From Blastocatellia bacterium (GTDB lineage Bacteria > Acidobacteriota > Blastocatellia > Chloracidobacteriales > JADJPF01): a DNA stretch of 64,000 bases. Made by a program: the position numbers and the translations under genes. Numbering within the stretch: position 1 is the first letter of the stretch; the number at the start of each line of letters is the position of its first letter. Under the pieces are notes generated by a model. It was not told where the DNA came from and made no database searches. It was given only the letters and a program-made list of their open reading frames with translations. Location of the stretch: NCBI GenBank assembly GCA_016713405.1, contig JADJPF010000007.1:291268-355267 (forward strand), read 5' to 3'. Shown here piece after piece: positions 20,128-28,700 of this stretch.

Positions 20128-20175
20128 TGCCACGTAGTGGCATATGAGAATAGACTAGCCCTAAAGGGCTAGGAG
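20128..20175 (+). promoter_or_regulatory. Twin palindrome in the leader of the metal-handling operon; second hairpin abuts the ribosome site
   Basis: TGCCAC-GTA-GTGGCA (20128-20142) and CTAGCCC-TAAA-GGGCTAG (20155-20172) are two perfect short hairpins 12 nt apart. The second overlaps the AGGAG ribosome site (20171-20175) of the gene at 20184, so folding could limit initiation. Two close palindromes also look like a REP/RAYT-type repeat. Confidence 0.6.
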
Positions 20176-20183
20176 TTATAAAA

Positions 20184-20816
20184 ATGATTAAAAAAGTCTT
20201 TATTATTGGTATTTTCTCTTTTTTAATTTTTAGTCTTTCTTCATTTGTTTTTGCTCATGGAGGAGATGACCATGCGGATGAAGCAGGAGATCTTCCTATA
20301 GCACAAACAGGACAACTTAATAGCAAACTAGCTAAAACTAGTAATACAGAAATTTTACTTAAATATGCTACTCCTATAGCACAAACAGAAACTTTAGTTA
20401 AAATTTTTGTGACAGATTTAACAACTAATGAGCCTATTAGTAATGCTCAAATAAAGCTAAATTTTAATTTTCTAGGGAATTTACAAACTAGCAAAATATC
20501 TTATGGTACAGTTTATGCGGATGCTGCTAATTTTGAGGCAGTTGCGGCAACTACAAATAGCCCTGGAATTTATCAAACAAAAGTAACATTTCCCCAAGTA
20601 GGCAATTATGGGTTAAAAATGCGTATTGCTGGTAGCAATATTGATGCTAACACTAGTATTTCAGGTATTGTTGCACTAGAAAAACAAGTTGTTATTAGCT
20701 CAATTAGTTGGCAACAAATTATTTTTATAAGTAGTGCTACACTACTACTTATGTTTTTTATTTGGCTTTTCTATCGCAAAATAGCTTTATTTAGGCAAGT
20801 TCAAACTAAAGCTTAA
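20184..20816 (+). CDS. Membrane-anchored periplasmic protein of a metal-handling operon
   Basis: 210 residues. The signal peptide ends near FVFAHGG and is followed by a His/Asp-rich start (HGGDDHADEAGD) that could bind metal. The middle is a beta-sandwich-like domain with an IFVTDLTTNEPISNAQIKL pattern seen in FixH/YtkA- and adaptor-associated domains. A C-terminal membrane helix (about 172-193) and a basic tail follow, so the protein is probably periplasmic and anchored at the C-terminus. It is 15 bp upstream of a TolC/CzcC-like gene and belongs to the same operon as the cupredoxin lipoprotein. The metal (Cu, Zn, Co or Ni) cannot be named from sequence. Confidence 0.65.
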   Translation: MIKKVFIIGIFSFLIFSLSSFVFAHGGDDHADEAGDLPIAQTGQLNSKLAKTSNTEILLKYATPIAQTETLVKIFVTDLTTNEPISNAQIKLNFNFLGNLQTSKISYGTVYADAANFEAVAATTNSPGIYQTKVTFPQVGNYGLKMRIAGSNIDANTSISGIVALEKQVVISSISWQQIIFISSATLLLMFFIWLFYRKIALFRQVQTKA

Positions 20817-20831
20817 GAAATAGTTTTATTT

Positions 20832-22195
20832 ATGAAGAAGAATTTTTATTATTTTATCTTTGGTATTTTATTCATAATATTGAATTTAACAGTTATCAAA
20901 GCACAAGAAAAACCTAGTCAAACAAATCCAGAAAATGAGTTTTTGCAAAAAATAGACCTTGCACAATTTCCAACACCTATTTATCAACAATATATTGGGA
21001 ATGGGGTTACATTAGATTGGTTAATTAACCAATCTCTAACAAATAATCGGAATTTGTTAGCAGCACGACAAACCCGCGATATTCTAGCAGCTAAACGCTT
21101 GCAAGCAGGCTTAAGACCTAATCCACAAATTAGCGTGCAGTTTGGAAGCGACCAACTTGCTAGCCGCACAGGTGAATATGACTTAGATGCTACTTTTCCC
21201 AACCTTTTGAACGTGGTGGAAAGCGTCAAAAACGTGTTCAAGTTGTAGAGTTAGAACTTGCTCAAGCAGAAAAAGAAATTGCTTTTCAAGAGCAAACTTT
21301 ACGCTCAGAAATTTATACCCAATATATAAACACTCTTGCTACAGCTAAAACCTTAGAATTACTAGAAAAGCTAGTTGCTCTTACTCAAGAAAATCTTCGG
21401 CTAGTAACAGTAAAATTTGAACAAGGTGAGGCAGCTAAATTAGACTTACAACTAACACAAGTAGAGCTAAACCGTTGGAAAAGCGTTCTTCTGCAAACAG
21501 ATTTACAAGTAAAAGCTAGTATTTTGCAGCTTAAAACTTTAGCTGGTTTAGAGGCTGATACAGCAGTAAAATTAACAGAGTTTTTTCCTACTCAAATAAC
21601 TAGTCAACTAGATTTACTAGATTTACAAACACAAGCTTTAGCTAGTCGCCTAGATTTACAAGCAGCACGTCTTAAAGAAGAACTTTCACAAGCACAAATT
21701 GATTTAGCAACGGCTAATGCTAAAGCGGATATAAATCTTTTTGCGACTTACTCAGAAGAACGAGAAGTTGAAGATATGGTAGTAGCTAGATCGTCTAATA
21801 TTAATAGAAAAATCGGTGTTGGCATCACCATCCCTCTAACAATAAATAACCGTAACCAAGGCACAATTGCACAATTTACCGCTACTAAAACACAAATTCG
21901 CTACCAACGCGAACAACTAGAACAACAAATTAAACAAGAAGTTGCACTAGCTCTTAATCGTTTAGAAAGCTCTAAAGAAACATTAAAACTATTTGAAATA
22001 GATATTTTACCTAAGGCACAGGATAACTTAAAAATTATCTCAGTTGCTTATCAATTAGGTGAACAAGAGCTTTTAGCTGTTATTGCTGAACAGCGTCGTC
22101 TAATAGATTTTCAACAGCAATTTATTCAAATAAATAAAGAATATTACTTATCTTTAGTTGCTTTAGAAAAAGCAATTGGAGGAAAAATAAACTAA
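20832..22195 (+). CDS. TolC/CzcC family outer-membrane efflux protein (one frameshift)
   Basis: The N-terminal frame (20832-21248, signal peptide ending VIKAQE) has LDWLINQSLTNNRNLLAARQTRDI typical of TolC helices. One base is missing in the T tract near 21194-21197. The continuing frame reads PFERGGKRQKRVQVVELELAQAEKE, the RGGKR motif of CzcC-like proteins, and runs open to 22195. The restored product of about 454 residues has two long helical hairpins and the barrel strands expected of a trimeric outer-membrane channel. It needs an inner-membrane RND pump and adaptor, which are not in this operon. The next gene starts 34 bp later. Confidence 0.85.
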
Positions 22196-22229
22196 CTTGG
22201 CAAGACCCAAGTTTGGAGGTTGTCACTCA

Positions 22230-23369
22230 ATGAAAAAAAAAGCAATATTAGTTTTAACATTTTTCTTAAGCCTACTTTTATTGGCTTGCAATCAAACAAC
22301 AGAAGAAAAAAAAGAAGATAAGCCTAATGTAGAAAAGAAAAAACAAGTTTATTTTAATGTTAGTTTAGCTACTGAACCAGGTGAGGTAAAACCAAAAGAA
22401 AAAGCTAAACTTATTTTCTCTATTCAAGATAGCACTACTAAAGATGTTGCTATCAATGATTTAGAAATAGTTCATGAAAAACCTATACATTTAATTGTTA
22501 CTAGCGAGGATCTTTCATTTTTTAATCATATTCATCCACAACCAACAGGTGATGGAAGCATTTATGAAGTAGAAACAGAATTTCCTTTTGCTGGTAAATA
22601 CCGCTTTTATATGGACTATAGCCCTAAAAGTGTAGGTCATCGTCTAGCTCGTCTAGAACTTAATGTTTCTGGTACTCCACAAGCGGCAGTTCCATTAGTT
22701 GTAGATAAAACCGATAGCCAAATAGTTGACGGCGTTAAAGTTACAATAAAGCCTGAAAAGCCTTTTCAAACTAATGATGCGCTAAATTTAGCCTTTTTAC
22801 TAGAAGATGCTAAAACAGGTAAACCACTTACAGATATTGAGCCTTACTTAGGTGCATTTGCTCACTTTAATATTATTAATCAAGACCATACAGAAAATTT
22901 ACATGCTCATCCGCTTAAAGAAGCAGAAAGCAAAGATGCTCGTGGCGGCCCCGAAGTTAGCACTAGAACAATTTTCCCTAAAGCAGGTCTTTATAAAATT
23001 TGGACTCAATTTCAACGCAATGGAAAAGTTATTGTTGCTCCTTTTGTTGTTAATATTGCTGAAGGTAAATCCTTAGAAACAGTTGCTGCAACAACTGATT
23101 CTGGAGTACAGAAATTAAAAGTTACTGTTAGTGAAAATGGCTATGAACCTACTAATTTAGAACTTAAATCAGGTGTTCCTGCACAAATAGCTTTTTATCG
23201 AGTGGATGAAAAAAATTGTGGTAATGAAATTTTATTTACTGAGCTAGGTATTCGTAAAGACTTACCTCTTAATAAAGAAACAGTAGTTGAATTTACTCCA
23301 GAAAAAGACTTAAACTATGAATTTACTTGTGGCATGGGAATGCTTAAAGGCAAAGTTGTAGTCAAATAA
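22230..23369 (+). CDS. Lipoprotein with C-terminal cupredoxin domain, probable copper/metal binding
   Basis: The start is ATG 22230 after TTGGAGG; upstream TTG 22197 is not needed. The signal peptide ends in the lipobox LLLLAC, so it is a lipoprotein. Two similar beta domains contain His clusters (FFNHIHP and FAHFNI...NLHAHP). The C-terminus (about 290-379) is an EfeO/cupredoxin-like fold: VSENGYEPTNLELKSGVPAQI, NCGNEIL, then FTCGMGMLKGKVVVK with Cys and Met ligands. It likely binds copper or passes it to the TolC channel encoded upstream, which is inference. It ends the operon and is followed by a hairpin terminator. Confidence 0.75.
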   Translation: MKKKAILVLTFFLSLLLLACNQTTEEKKEDKPNVEKKKQVYFNVSLATEPGEVKPKEKAKLIFSIQDSTTKDVAINDLEIVHEKPIHLIVTSEDLSFFNHIHPQPTGDGSIYEVETEFPFAGKYRFYMDYSPKSVGHRLARLELNVSGTPQAAVPLVVDKTDSQIVDGVKVTIKPEKPFQTNDALNLAFLLEDAKTGKPLTDIEPYLGAFAHFNIINQDHTENLHAHPLKEAESKDARGGPEVSTRTIFPKAGLYKIWTQFQRNGKVIVAPFVVNIAEGKSLETVAATTDSGVQKLKVTVSENGYEPTNLELKSGVPAQIAFYRVDEKNCGNEILFTELGIRKDLPLNKETVVEFTPEKDLNYEFTCGMGMLKGKVVVK

Positions 23370-23400
23370 AAAAGATAAATTTTCTAAAATTTAAAGTAGA

Positions 23401-23430
23401 TATAGCCTAGGGTGATATTCCTAGGCTATA
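23401..23430 (+). terminator. Hairpin terminator after metal-handling operon
   Basis: TATAGCCTAGG (23401-23411) and CCTAGGCTATA (23420-23430) form a perfect 11-bp stem with an 8-nt loop, 31 bp after the lipoprotein gene. The T-tail is short (TTTA). Confidence 0.8.
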
Positions 23431-23571
23431 TTTATGTTGGTTGTTTTCTAAAAAATAGGTGATTTCTAATTGTTTTAATCAGAAAAAAAAGGTTAAAGTA
23501 ATAACCACCAAACCTGTAATTAATTTAACTTTTTGAGCTAATAAACTTTAGAAAAAGTAGAGGGTTATCTA

Positions 23572-24186
23572 ATGAGTATGGCAGAAGAGAAAAGAAAAAA
23601 CCTACCAACAGAAACAAAACTTGTTGCTGTTGAAGATACTAACAAGAATGCTTTTACTAGCAGCGATCTATCAGGTGGAAATTTAGACAAAGTCCGAGAA
23701 ATATTATTTGGCTCACAAATGCGCAATTATGAAAAAAGATTAGCTCGTTTGGAAGAGAAAGTAGTAAAAGAAACAACAGACTTAAAAGACGAAATGAGAA
23801 AACGTTTTGACAACCTAGAAACTTATATTAAAAGGGAATTAGAGTCTTTAGCTGATCGCTTAAAAGTTGAAGAAAGAGAACGCTCAGACAACACTAAAGA
23901 GCTTTCCAGGGAAATAAAAGATTCTTCTCGAATGCTAGAGAAAAAAGTTACTCAATTAGATGACAATTTAATTAAAACCCAACGAGAACTTAACCAACAA
24001 ATTACAGATAAATCCAAACAATTATCTGATGAAATTAGAAATAAATATGAAGAACTCTTAAACTTAATTAGCCGCGAGGCTGAAGAATTACGCCTTGATA
24101 AAACTGACCGTACTACTTTAGCTACTTTGTTTACTGAAGTAGCAATGCGTCTAAATAATGAATTTAAGATTCCAGGTGGAGAATAA
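23572..24186 (+). CDS. Coiled-coil protein, first gene of GTPase signalling operon
   Basis: 204 residues, highly charged. A conserved-looking motif LDKVREILFGSQMRNYEKRLARLEEKV (residues about 38-64) is followed by an almost continuous coiled coil to about residue 170 (heptads of L/I with E/K/R), then a short helical end. No signal peptide or membrane segment, so cytoplasmic. Five same-strand genes with gaps of -20 to 25 bp follow. The next gene has a related opening block (ELLGELRHLLFAPEQ), suggesting that both proteins share a small docking motif. Function not known; scaffold role inferred. Confidence 0.75.
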   Translation: MSMAEEKRKNLPTETKLVAVEDTNKNAFTSSDLSGGNLDKVREILFGSQMRNYEKRLARLEEKVVKETTDLKDEMRKRFDNLETYIKRELESLADRLKVEERERSDNTKELSREIKDSSRMLEKKVTQLDDNLIKTQRELNQQITDKSKQLSDEIRNKYEELLNLISREAEELRLDKTDRTTLATLFTEVAMRLNNEFKIPGGE

Positions 24187-24205
24187 CCTAGTAGCTTAAG
24201 CTAAC

Positions 24206-26017
24206 ATGTCCTTAGATCCAGACTTAGGCCAAACCAACAAATTAGCTAGCGAAAAATCCACAGTAGATGCTGAAAGCGATGCTCAAAACCAAGCAGAATT
24301 ATTGGGCGAGCTTCGGCATTTACTGTTTGCTCCTGAACAAGAAGAACTTTCCAAAATAAAAAAACACCTAAACGACCCTGAACAACAAGCCCAAAGTGTT
24401 AGTAATGTTTTACCTAGAGCTTTTGCTTTAAGTATAAAACGAGATGAGCGATTAGGCGAAGCCTTACAACCTACCATTGAAACCGCTATTAAAGTATCAG
24501 TAAAAAAAGACCCACGAACCCTTGTAGACGCGCTTTTTCCTGTTATGGGGCCTGCAATTCGTAAAGCAATAGCTCAAACCCTAAGCACAATGCTACAAAG
24601 CTTAAACCAAACCTTAGAAAATAGTTTTTCTGCTCAAGGCTTAAAATGGCGATTAGAAGCTTTTCGTACTGGGCGAACTTTTGCAGAGATAGTTTTACTA
24701 AAAACTTTACTTTATCGAGTTGAACAAGTCTTTTTAATTCATAAAGAAACAGGTCTTTTACTTCAACATATGGTTTCACCAATACTTTTATCTAAGGGGA
24801 CAGAAATTCAAGATGCAGATATGGTTTCTGGAATGTTTAGCGCGATTCAAGATTTTGTACGGGATTCTTTTCAAGTTGGACAAAATGAGTCTTTACAAGA
24901 ATTGCGAATGGGGGATTTAACAGTTTGGATTGAACAAGGGCCACAAGCCTTGTTAGCAGGCGTTTTAAGAGGAAATACGCCTAAAGAACTAAGAGCAACT
25001 TTTCAGGAAGCTTTAGAAAAAATTCATCTTGAACAATCTACTATATTAAGTGAATTTCAAGGTGATGCTAGCATATTTGAAAATGTTCGACCACTTTTAG
25101 AGCCTTGTTTAGAATCACAATATGAAGCTAAAAAAGATGAAAAAAAGCTTTCCCCTGCTTTTTTAGGCACATTTGGGGTTATTAGCACTTTGCTGCTAAT
25201 TTGGTTTAGCGTTTGGCTTTGGCATTATTGGCATTGGCAAATTTACTTGGATAGACTTAATAGCGAACCCGGCATAGTAATTACTCAAACAAGTAAACAA
25301 GGAAGTAAATATTTTATTGCTGGACTTGTTGACCCTCTAGCAACAAACCCAGAAGAACTTCGTAAACAAGCAGGTTTAAGTGAAAAGAAAGTAATTTCAC
25401 GCTGGGAACCTTATCAGGCTATGCAACCTAAATTTATTTTAGCCAGAGCTAAAGATATATTACAAACACCAGAAACGGTAAATTTAAGACTAGAAAACAA
25501 TGTTTTAATTGCAAGTGGTAAAGCACCAAATCAATGGATCAGGGATGCAAAAAGATGGTCAAGAGTAATTGCTGGAGTTAGCTCTTTTAAGGAAGATAAT
25601 TTAATTGACCAAGAAACTGAAGAATTAGAACAAGTTAAGCTAGAAATAGAAAAACAATATTTTTTATTTGTTAATGGCAAAACACAATTTATTGATGGAG
25701 AAGAAAAAAAACTTTCTCAACTTGTCACAACTCTAAAAAAACTTATTTCTTTAGCTGAATCAATAAATAAAAGGCTAGAAATAAGAATAATTGGACAAAC
25801 TGATGAGGTTGGAACACAAGACTTAAACTTGTCTTTAAGCAAAGAACGTGCAACTAAAATGGTAAATCTACTAGCGACACAAAATATTGATTCTAAATAT
25901 TTTAGCGCGGTTGGAATTGGTGTCGCAGATACTTTGACAAATACAGCTAACTCACAGCAAAATAGTGAAGTTAATCGCCGGGTATCTTTTCAAATATCTG
26001 TTATAAATACTAAGTAA
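24206..26017 (+). CDS. OmpA-domain protein with large cytoplasmic N-terminal region
   Basis: 603 residues with no signal peptide. Residues 1-320 are a helical cytoplasmic region (LLFAPEQEELSKIKKHLNDP; SVKKDPRTLVDALFPVMGPAIRKAI). One membrane helix lies at about 322-345 (TFGVISTLLLIWFSVWLWHY). Beyond it are a BON-like segment (VNLRLENNVLIASGKAP) and a C-terminal OmpA/MotB-type domain (LEIRIIGQTDEVGT...LSLSKERATKMVNLL...NRRVSFQI). The layout resembles MotB/TolR-like proteins that tie an inner-membrane machine to peptidoglycan. The Ras-like GTPase gene follows after 25 bp, suggesting that the cytoplasmic region works with it. Confidence 0.8.
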   Translation: MSLDPDLGQTNKLASEKSTVDAESDAQNQAELLGELRHLLFAPEQEELSKIKKHLNDPEQQAQSVSNVLPRAFALSIKRDERLGEALQPTIETAIKVSVKKDPRTLVDALFPVMGPAIRKAIAQTLSTMLQSLNQTLENSFSAQGLKWRLEAFRTGRTFAEIVLLKTLLYRVEQVFLIHKETGLLLQHMVSPILLSKGTEIQDADMVSGMFSAIQDFVRDSFQVGQNESLQELRMGDLTVWIEQGPQALLAGVLRGNTPKELRATFQEALEKIHLEQSTILSEFQGDASIFENVRPLLEPCLESQYEAKKDEKKLSPAFLGTFGVISTLLLIWFSVWLWHYWHWQIYLDRLNSEPGIVITQTSKQGSKYFIAGLVDPLATNPEELRKQAGLSEKKVISRWEPYQAMQPKFILARAKDILQTPETVNLRLENNVLIASGKAPNQWIRDAKRWSRVIAGVSSFKEDNLIDQETEELEQVKLEIEKQYFLFVNGKTQFIDGEEKKLSQLVTTLKKLISLAESINKRLEIRIIGQTDEVGTQDLNLSLSKERATKMVNLLATQNIDSKYFSAVGIGVADTLTNTANSQQNSEVNRRVSFQISVINTK

Positions 26018-26042
26018 AAAATTAGTAAATAAGGTTTAAGTA

Positions 26043-26540
26043 ATGATTCAGAAAAAAATTTGTATGCTGGGAGCTTTTGCTACAGGTAAAACTAGCTTAG
26101 TTGCTCGTTTTGTAAAGAGTATTTTTTCAGAAAAATACCATACAACTGTAGGGGTAAAAATAGACAAAAAAGTTCTTAAAGTTGGTAGCGAAGATCTAAT
26201 GCTAATGCTTTGGGATTTAGCGGGAGAAGATGAATTTAACAAAGTTCAAATGTCCTATTTACGAGGTTCAGCCGGATATATTTTGGTAGTTGATGGAACT
26301 AGACGTTCTACTTTGGATAAAGCTTTTTCTCTACAAAAAAATGTTGAAGAAGCTATTGGAAAAGTCCCTTTTATTTTGGTATTAAACAAAGCTGATTTAG
26401 TAGAAGATTGGGAAATTGACCAAGCAACAATTACTGAGCTAACCGACCAAGGTCTAGTTGTAATTAAAGGTAGTGCTAAAACCGGCGAAGGAGTAGAAGA
26501 ATTATTTCTTTCATTAGCAGAAAAAATGGTGGGGGCCTAA
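26043..26540 (+). CDS. Small Ras/Rab-like GTPase
   Basis: 165 residues forming one G domain. G1 is GAFATGKTS, the switch I Thr lies in YHTTVGVKI, G3 is DLAGEDEF, G4 is NKAD and G5 is GSAKTG. The eukaryote-like switch I places it near Rup/Rab-like bacterial GTPases rather than Era/Obg. At the position of Ras Gln61 it has Glu (AGE instead of AGQ), predicting slow intrinsic hydrolysis and need for an activator. The TAATG junction overlaps the cyclase gene by one base, so translation is coupled. Probable switch for the flanking OmpA-domain protein and cyclase, which is inference. Confidence 0.9.
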   Translation: MIQKKICMLGAFATGKTSLVARFVKSIFSEKYHTTVGVKIDKKVLKVGSEDLMLMLWDLAGEDEFNKVQMSYLRGSAGYILVVDGTRRSTLDKAFSLQKNVEEAIGKVPFILVLNKADLVEDWEIDQATITELTDQGLVVIKGSAKTGEGVEELFLSLAEKMVGA

Positions 26541-27571
26541 TGTTGATAGTCCCAACAGAATTATTGGATTACTTAAGCCAATTAATAGAACAAGAACGTT
26601 GCCTAGCCTTTCTAAAAGTTGATAAACAGGGTTGTGTTGTAGAGCTAGGAGGTAATTGGGCGGCTTATGGAATTATGGATTTAACCATAGGTGATTTAGC
26701 TGCTGAAAAACTAGGCTTTCTTTGTGGGTTGCTTCCACTTCAAGAAGAAAAAATAATCCTACCCCAAATAAAATTAGAATCAGAACTCTCTGCCGATTTA
26801 CATATTTTTCCCTCAGATAGTGCTGATTGGGTGATGCTTCTAAGTGTTGCTGAAGAAGAACGTAAACAACAAATAATGCAACAGAAAATTAATGACCTAA
26901 GTCTACTTAGAGATAAACAATCAAAAATGCTTGGCATGATGCTTGGAAGTGAAGCAGAAAATATTGCCCAAGAAGTCAGACTTTTTGGGCAAAATGATTT
27001 ACATAAGGAAGTTTCTATTCTGTTTATTGATTTACGTGATTTCAGTAGATATAGTGAAGATGCTCAATCAGATGAAGTATTTAAGGTACTTAATTTATAT
27101 TTGCGAACTATACTTTTACCAATAATTGATGAATCTGGGATTTTAGATAAAGTTATTGGTGATGGGGTAATGGCTATTTTTGGTGTACTTCCTTCAACTG
27201 CCATTTCAGCTAGACAAGCTTTAAGAGCCTCTCTTAGAGCTTTACAAGCAATAAATGAATTAAATTTATATCGTGAAAAGGAAAAACATCCTACTTTTGA
27301 ACTTGGTATTGGCATTGCTTCTGGTACAATTTCTTTAGGTATAATTAATGGTAAAGAGCAAAAATTTCTAGCTGCACTTGGACAACCTGTAAAACTAGCA
27401 GCCAATTTAGAACGTCAAGCAGAAGCTAAGGAAATTTTAATAGATGAAACGACATTTCAAAAACTAGCAGAACTACAAACAAAATTTTCTCCAAGAAATT
27501 TAATAATAAATAACCAACCAATTCCTGTTTTTTCTTGGGTTTATCACAACAATGATAGCAAAGCTTGGTAG
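26540..27571 (+). CDS. Class III adenylate/guanylate cyclase
   Basis: 343 residues. The N-terminal half (about 1-150) is a small sensor-like domain (LAFLKVDKQGCVVELGGNW) followed by a short coiled coil. The C-terminal half is a class III nucleotidyl cyclase: VSILFIDLRDFSRYSED with the first metal Asp, LDKVIGDGVMAIFG with the second, and ELGIGIASGTISLGIING. No membrane segment, so probably soluble. ATP versus GTP preference cannot be fixed by eye. Coupled to the GTPase gene by a one-base overlap and to the histidine kinase by a 20-bp overlap. Confidence 0.9.
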   Translation: MLIVPTELLDYLSQLIEQERCLAFLKVDKQGCVVELGGNWAAYGIMDLTIGDLAAEKLGFLCGLLPLQEEKIILPQIKLESELSADLHIFPSDSADWVMLLSVAEEERKQQIMQQKINDLSLLRDKQSKMLGMMLGSEAENIAQEVRLFGQNDLHKEVSILFIDLRDFSRYSEDAQSDEVFKVLNLYLRTILLPIIDESGILDKVIGDGVMAIFGVLPSTAISARQALRASLRALQAINELNLYREKEKHPTFELGIGIASGTISLGIINGKEQKFLAALGQPVKLAANLERQAEAKEILIDETTFQKLAELQTKFSPRNLIINNQPIPVFSWVYHNNDSKAW

Positions 27572-28700
27572 TCAAGAGGATATAGTAACGATGGAAGAAC
27601 TTTTGGTAGCTCTAAATGTTGTTGCACTAGAACGACTAGACACAGAACTATTTAAGTTACTTGGTAGTTTGCCTGATTGGTTTCCAGATATTTACCCAAA
27701 CGTTATTTCTGAGTCAAAAGAGGTAAACCTAGAAGGAGTTTCCCCTTTTTTAGATAATTTTTTAATAGATGCAGAAGACTTTTGGAAACATACCAAATCA
27801 GGACACTTAAAATCAGGTCTTTGGATTGAAACTAATAACGTAGGTAAAGAATATTACTTAGAAGCCGTAGCACTTTTTTTAGAAAAAGAACAAAAAAAAG
27901 TTTTACTAATTGAATTTTCTCGCATCTCCTATGAAGAAAAACATTATTTAATTCAAACAGGCAGAGAAATTAGCTTAAAGTATTATCAGCTTTCTAAAGA
28001 AATTCAGAAAAAAGAAATTTTACTTCATTGCATCATACATGACTTAAATACCCCTCTAAATAGTATGAAAGGCGCGTTATCATTAATTTCCTTAGAAGAG
28101 CTTAGCAATGAAGCAAAAGAACTAGTAACTATTGGCCTAAATCAAGCTGATAAACAAGCAAAATTAATTAGAGAAGTCTTAGATGTATTTGCTGCTGAAG
28201 TTGCATCATTAAATAATTTCTCAAACAATATTAACAAAGCACCTAATTTACTACTTTGTTTACAAGAAGTTATTGAAAGTCTTCAACCTGCTTTTGCCTT
28301 AAAACAAGTAAACTTGGAGATTTCTCCAAATATTCAAAATAAGAAAAATTACTTAGTAGTAGGTGAATATTCACGACTTACAAGAATATTTTCTAATTTA
28401 CTAGAAAATGCCTTACGCTATAGTCCTAAAAACTCTACTGTAACAGTAACCTTAGAGTTAGAAGACGATTTTGTTAATGTTAATGTTGATGATCAAGGAG
28501 TAGGTATTGCTTCAGATATGGTAGGCCATCTTTTTCAAAAATTTTATCAAATAGGTAAATATAGAGGAAAAATAGGCTTAGGGCTTTATTTTTGTCGAAT
28601 GATGATTGAACAATGGGGTGGGACAATAGGCTATTTGCCGCTTAATCAAGGAGGATCAAGGTTTTGGTTTAAGTTACCTAAACCAACTTCAGAAAATTGA
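27552..28700 (+). CDS. Sensor histidine kinase (cytoplasmic)
   Basis: About 382 residues from ATG 27552; ATG 27591 is an alternative. The N-terminal half has a small domain similar in style to that of the cyclase (LLVALNVVALERL; a PAS-like strand pattern near 95-125). The H box is HCIIHDLNTPLNSMKGALSLI (phosphoacceptor His near 163), the N box NLLENALRYSPKNS, the G1 box VDDQGVGIA and the G2 box KIGLGLYFCRMMIEQWGG. No membrane helix. No response regulator is adjacent, so the partner is elsewhere. Last signalling gene in the unit; its TGA overlaps the ATG of the next gene (ATGA). Confidence 0.9.
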   Translation: MIAKLGSQEDIVTMEELLVALNVVALERLDTELFKLLGSLPDWFPDIYPNVISESKEVNLEGVSPFLDNFLIDAEDFWKHTKSGHLKSGLWIETNNVGKEYYLEAVALFLEKEQKKVLLIEFSRISYEEKHYLIQTGREISLKYYQLSKEIQKKEILLHCIIHDLNTPLNSMKGALSLISLEELSNEAKELVTIGLNQADKQAKLIREVLDVFAAEVASLNNFSNNINKAPNLLLCLQEVIESLQPAFALKQVNLEISPNIQNKKNYLVVGEYSRLTRIFSNLLENALRYSPKNSTVTVTLELEDDFVNVNVDDQGVGIASDMVGHLFQKFYQIGKYRGKIGLGLYFCRMMIEQWGGTIGYLPLNQGGSRFWFKLPKPTSEN

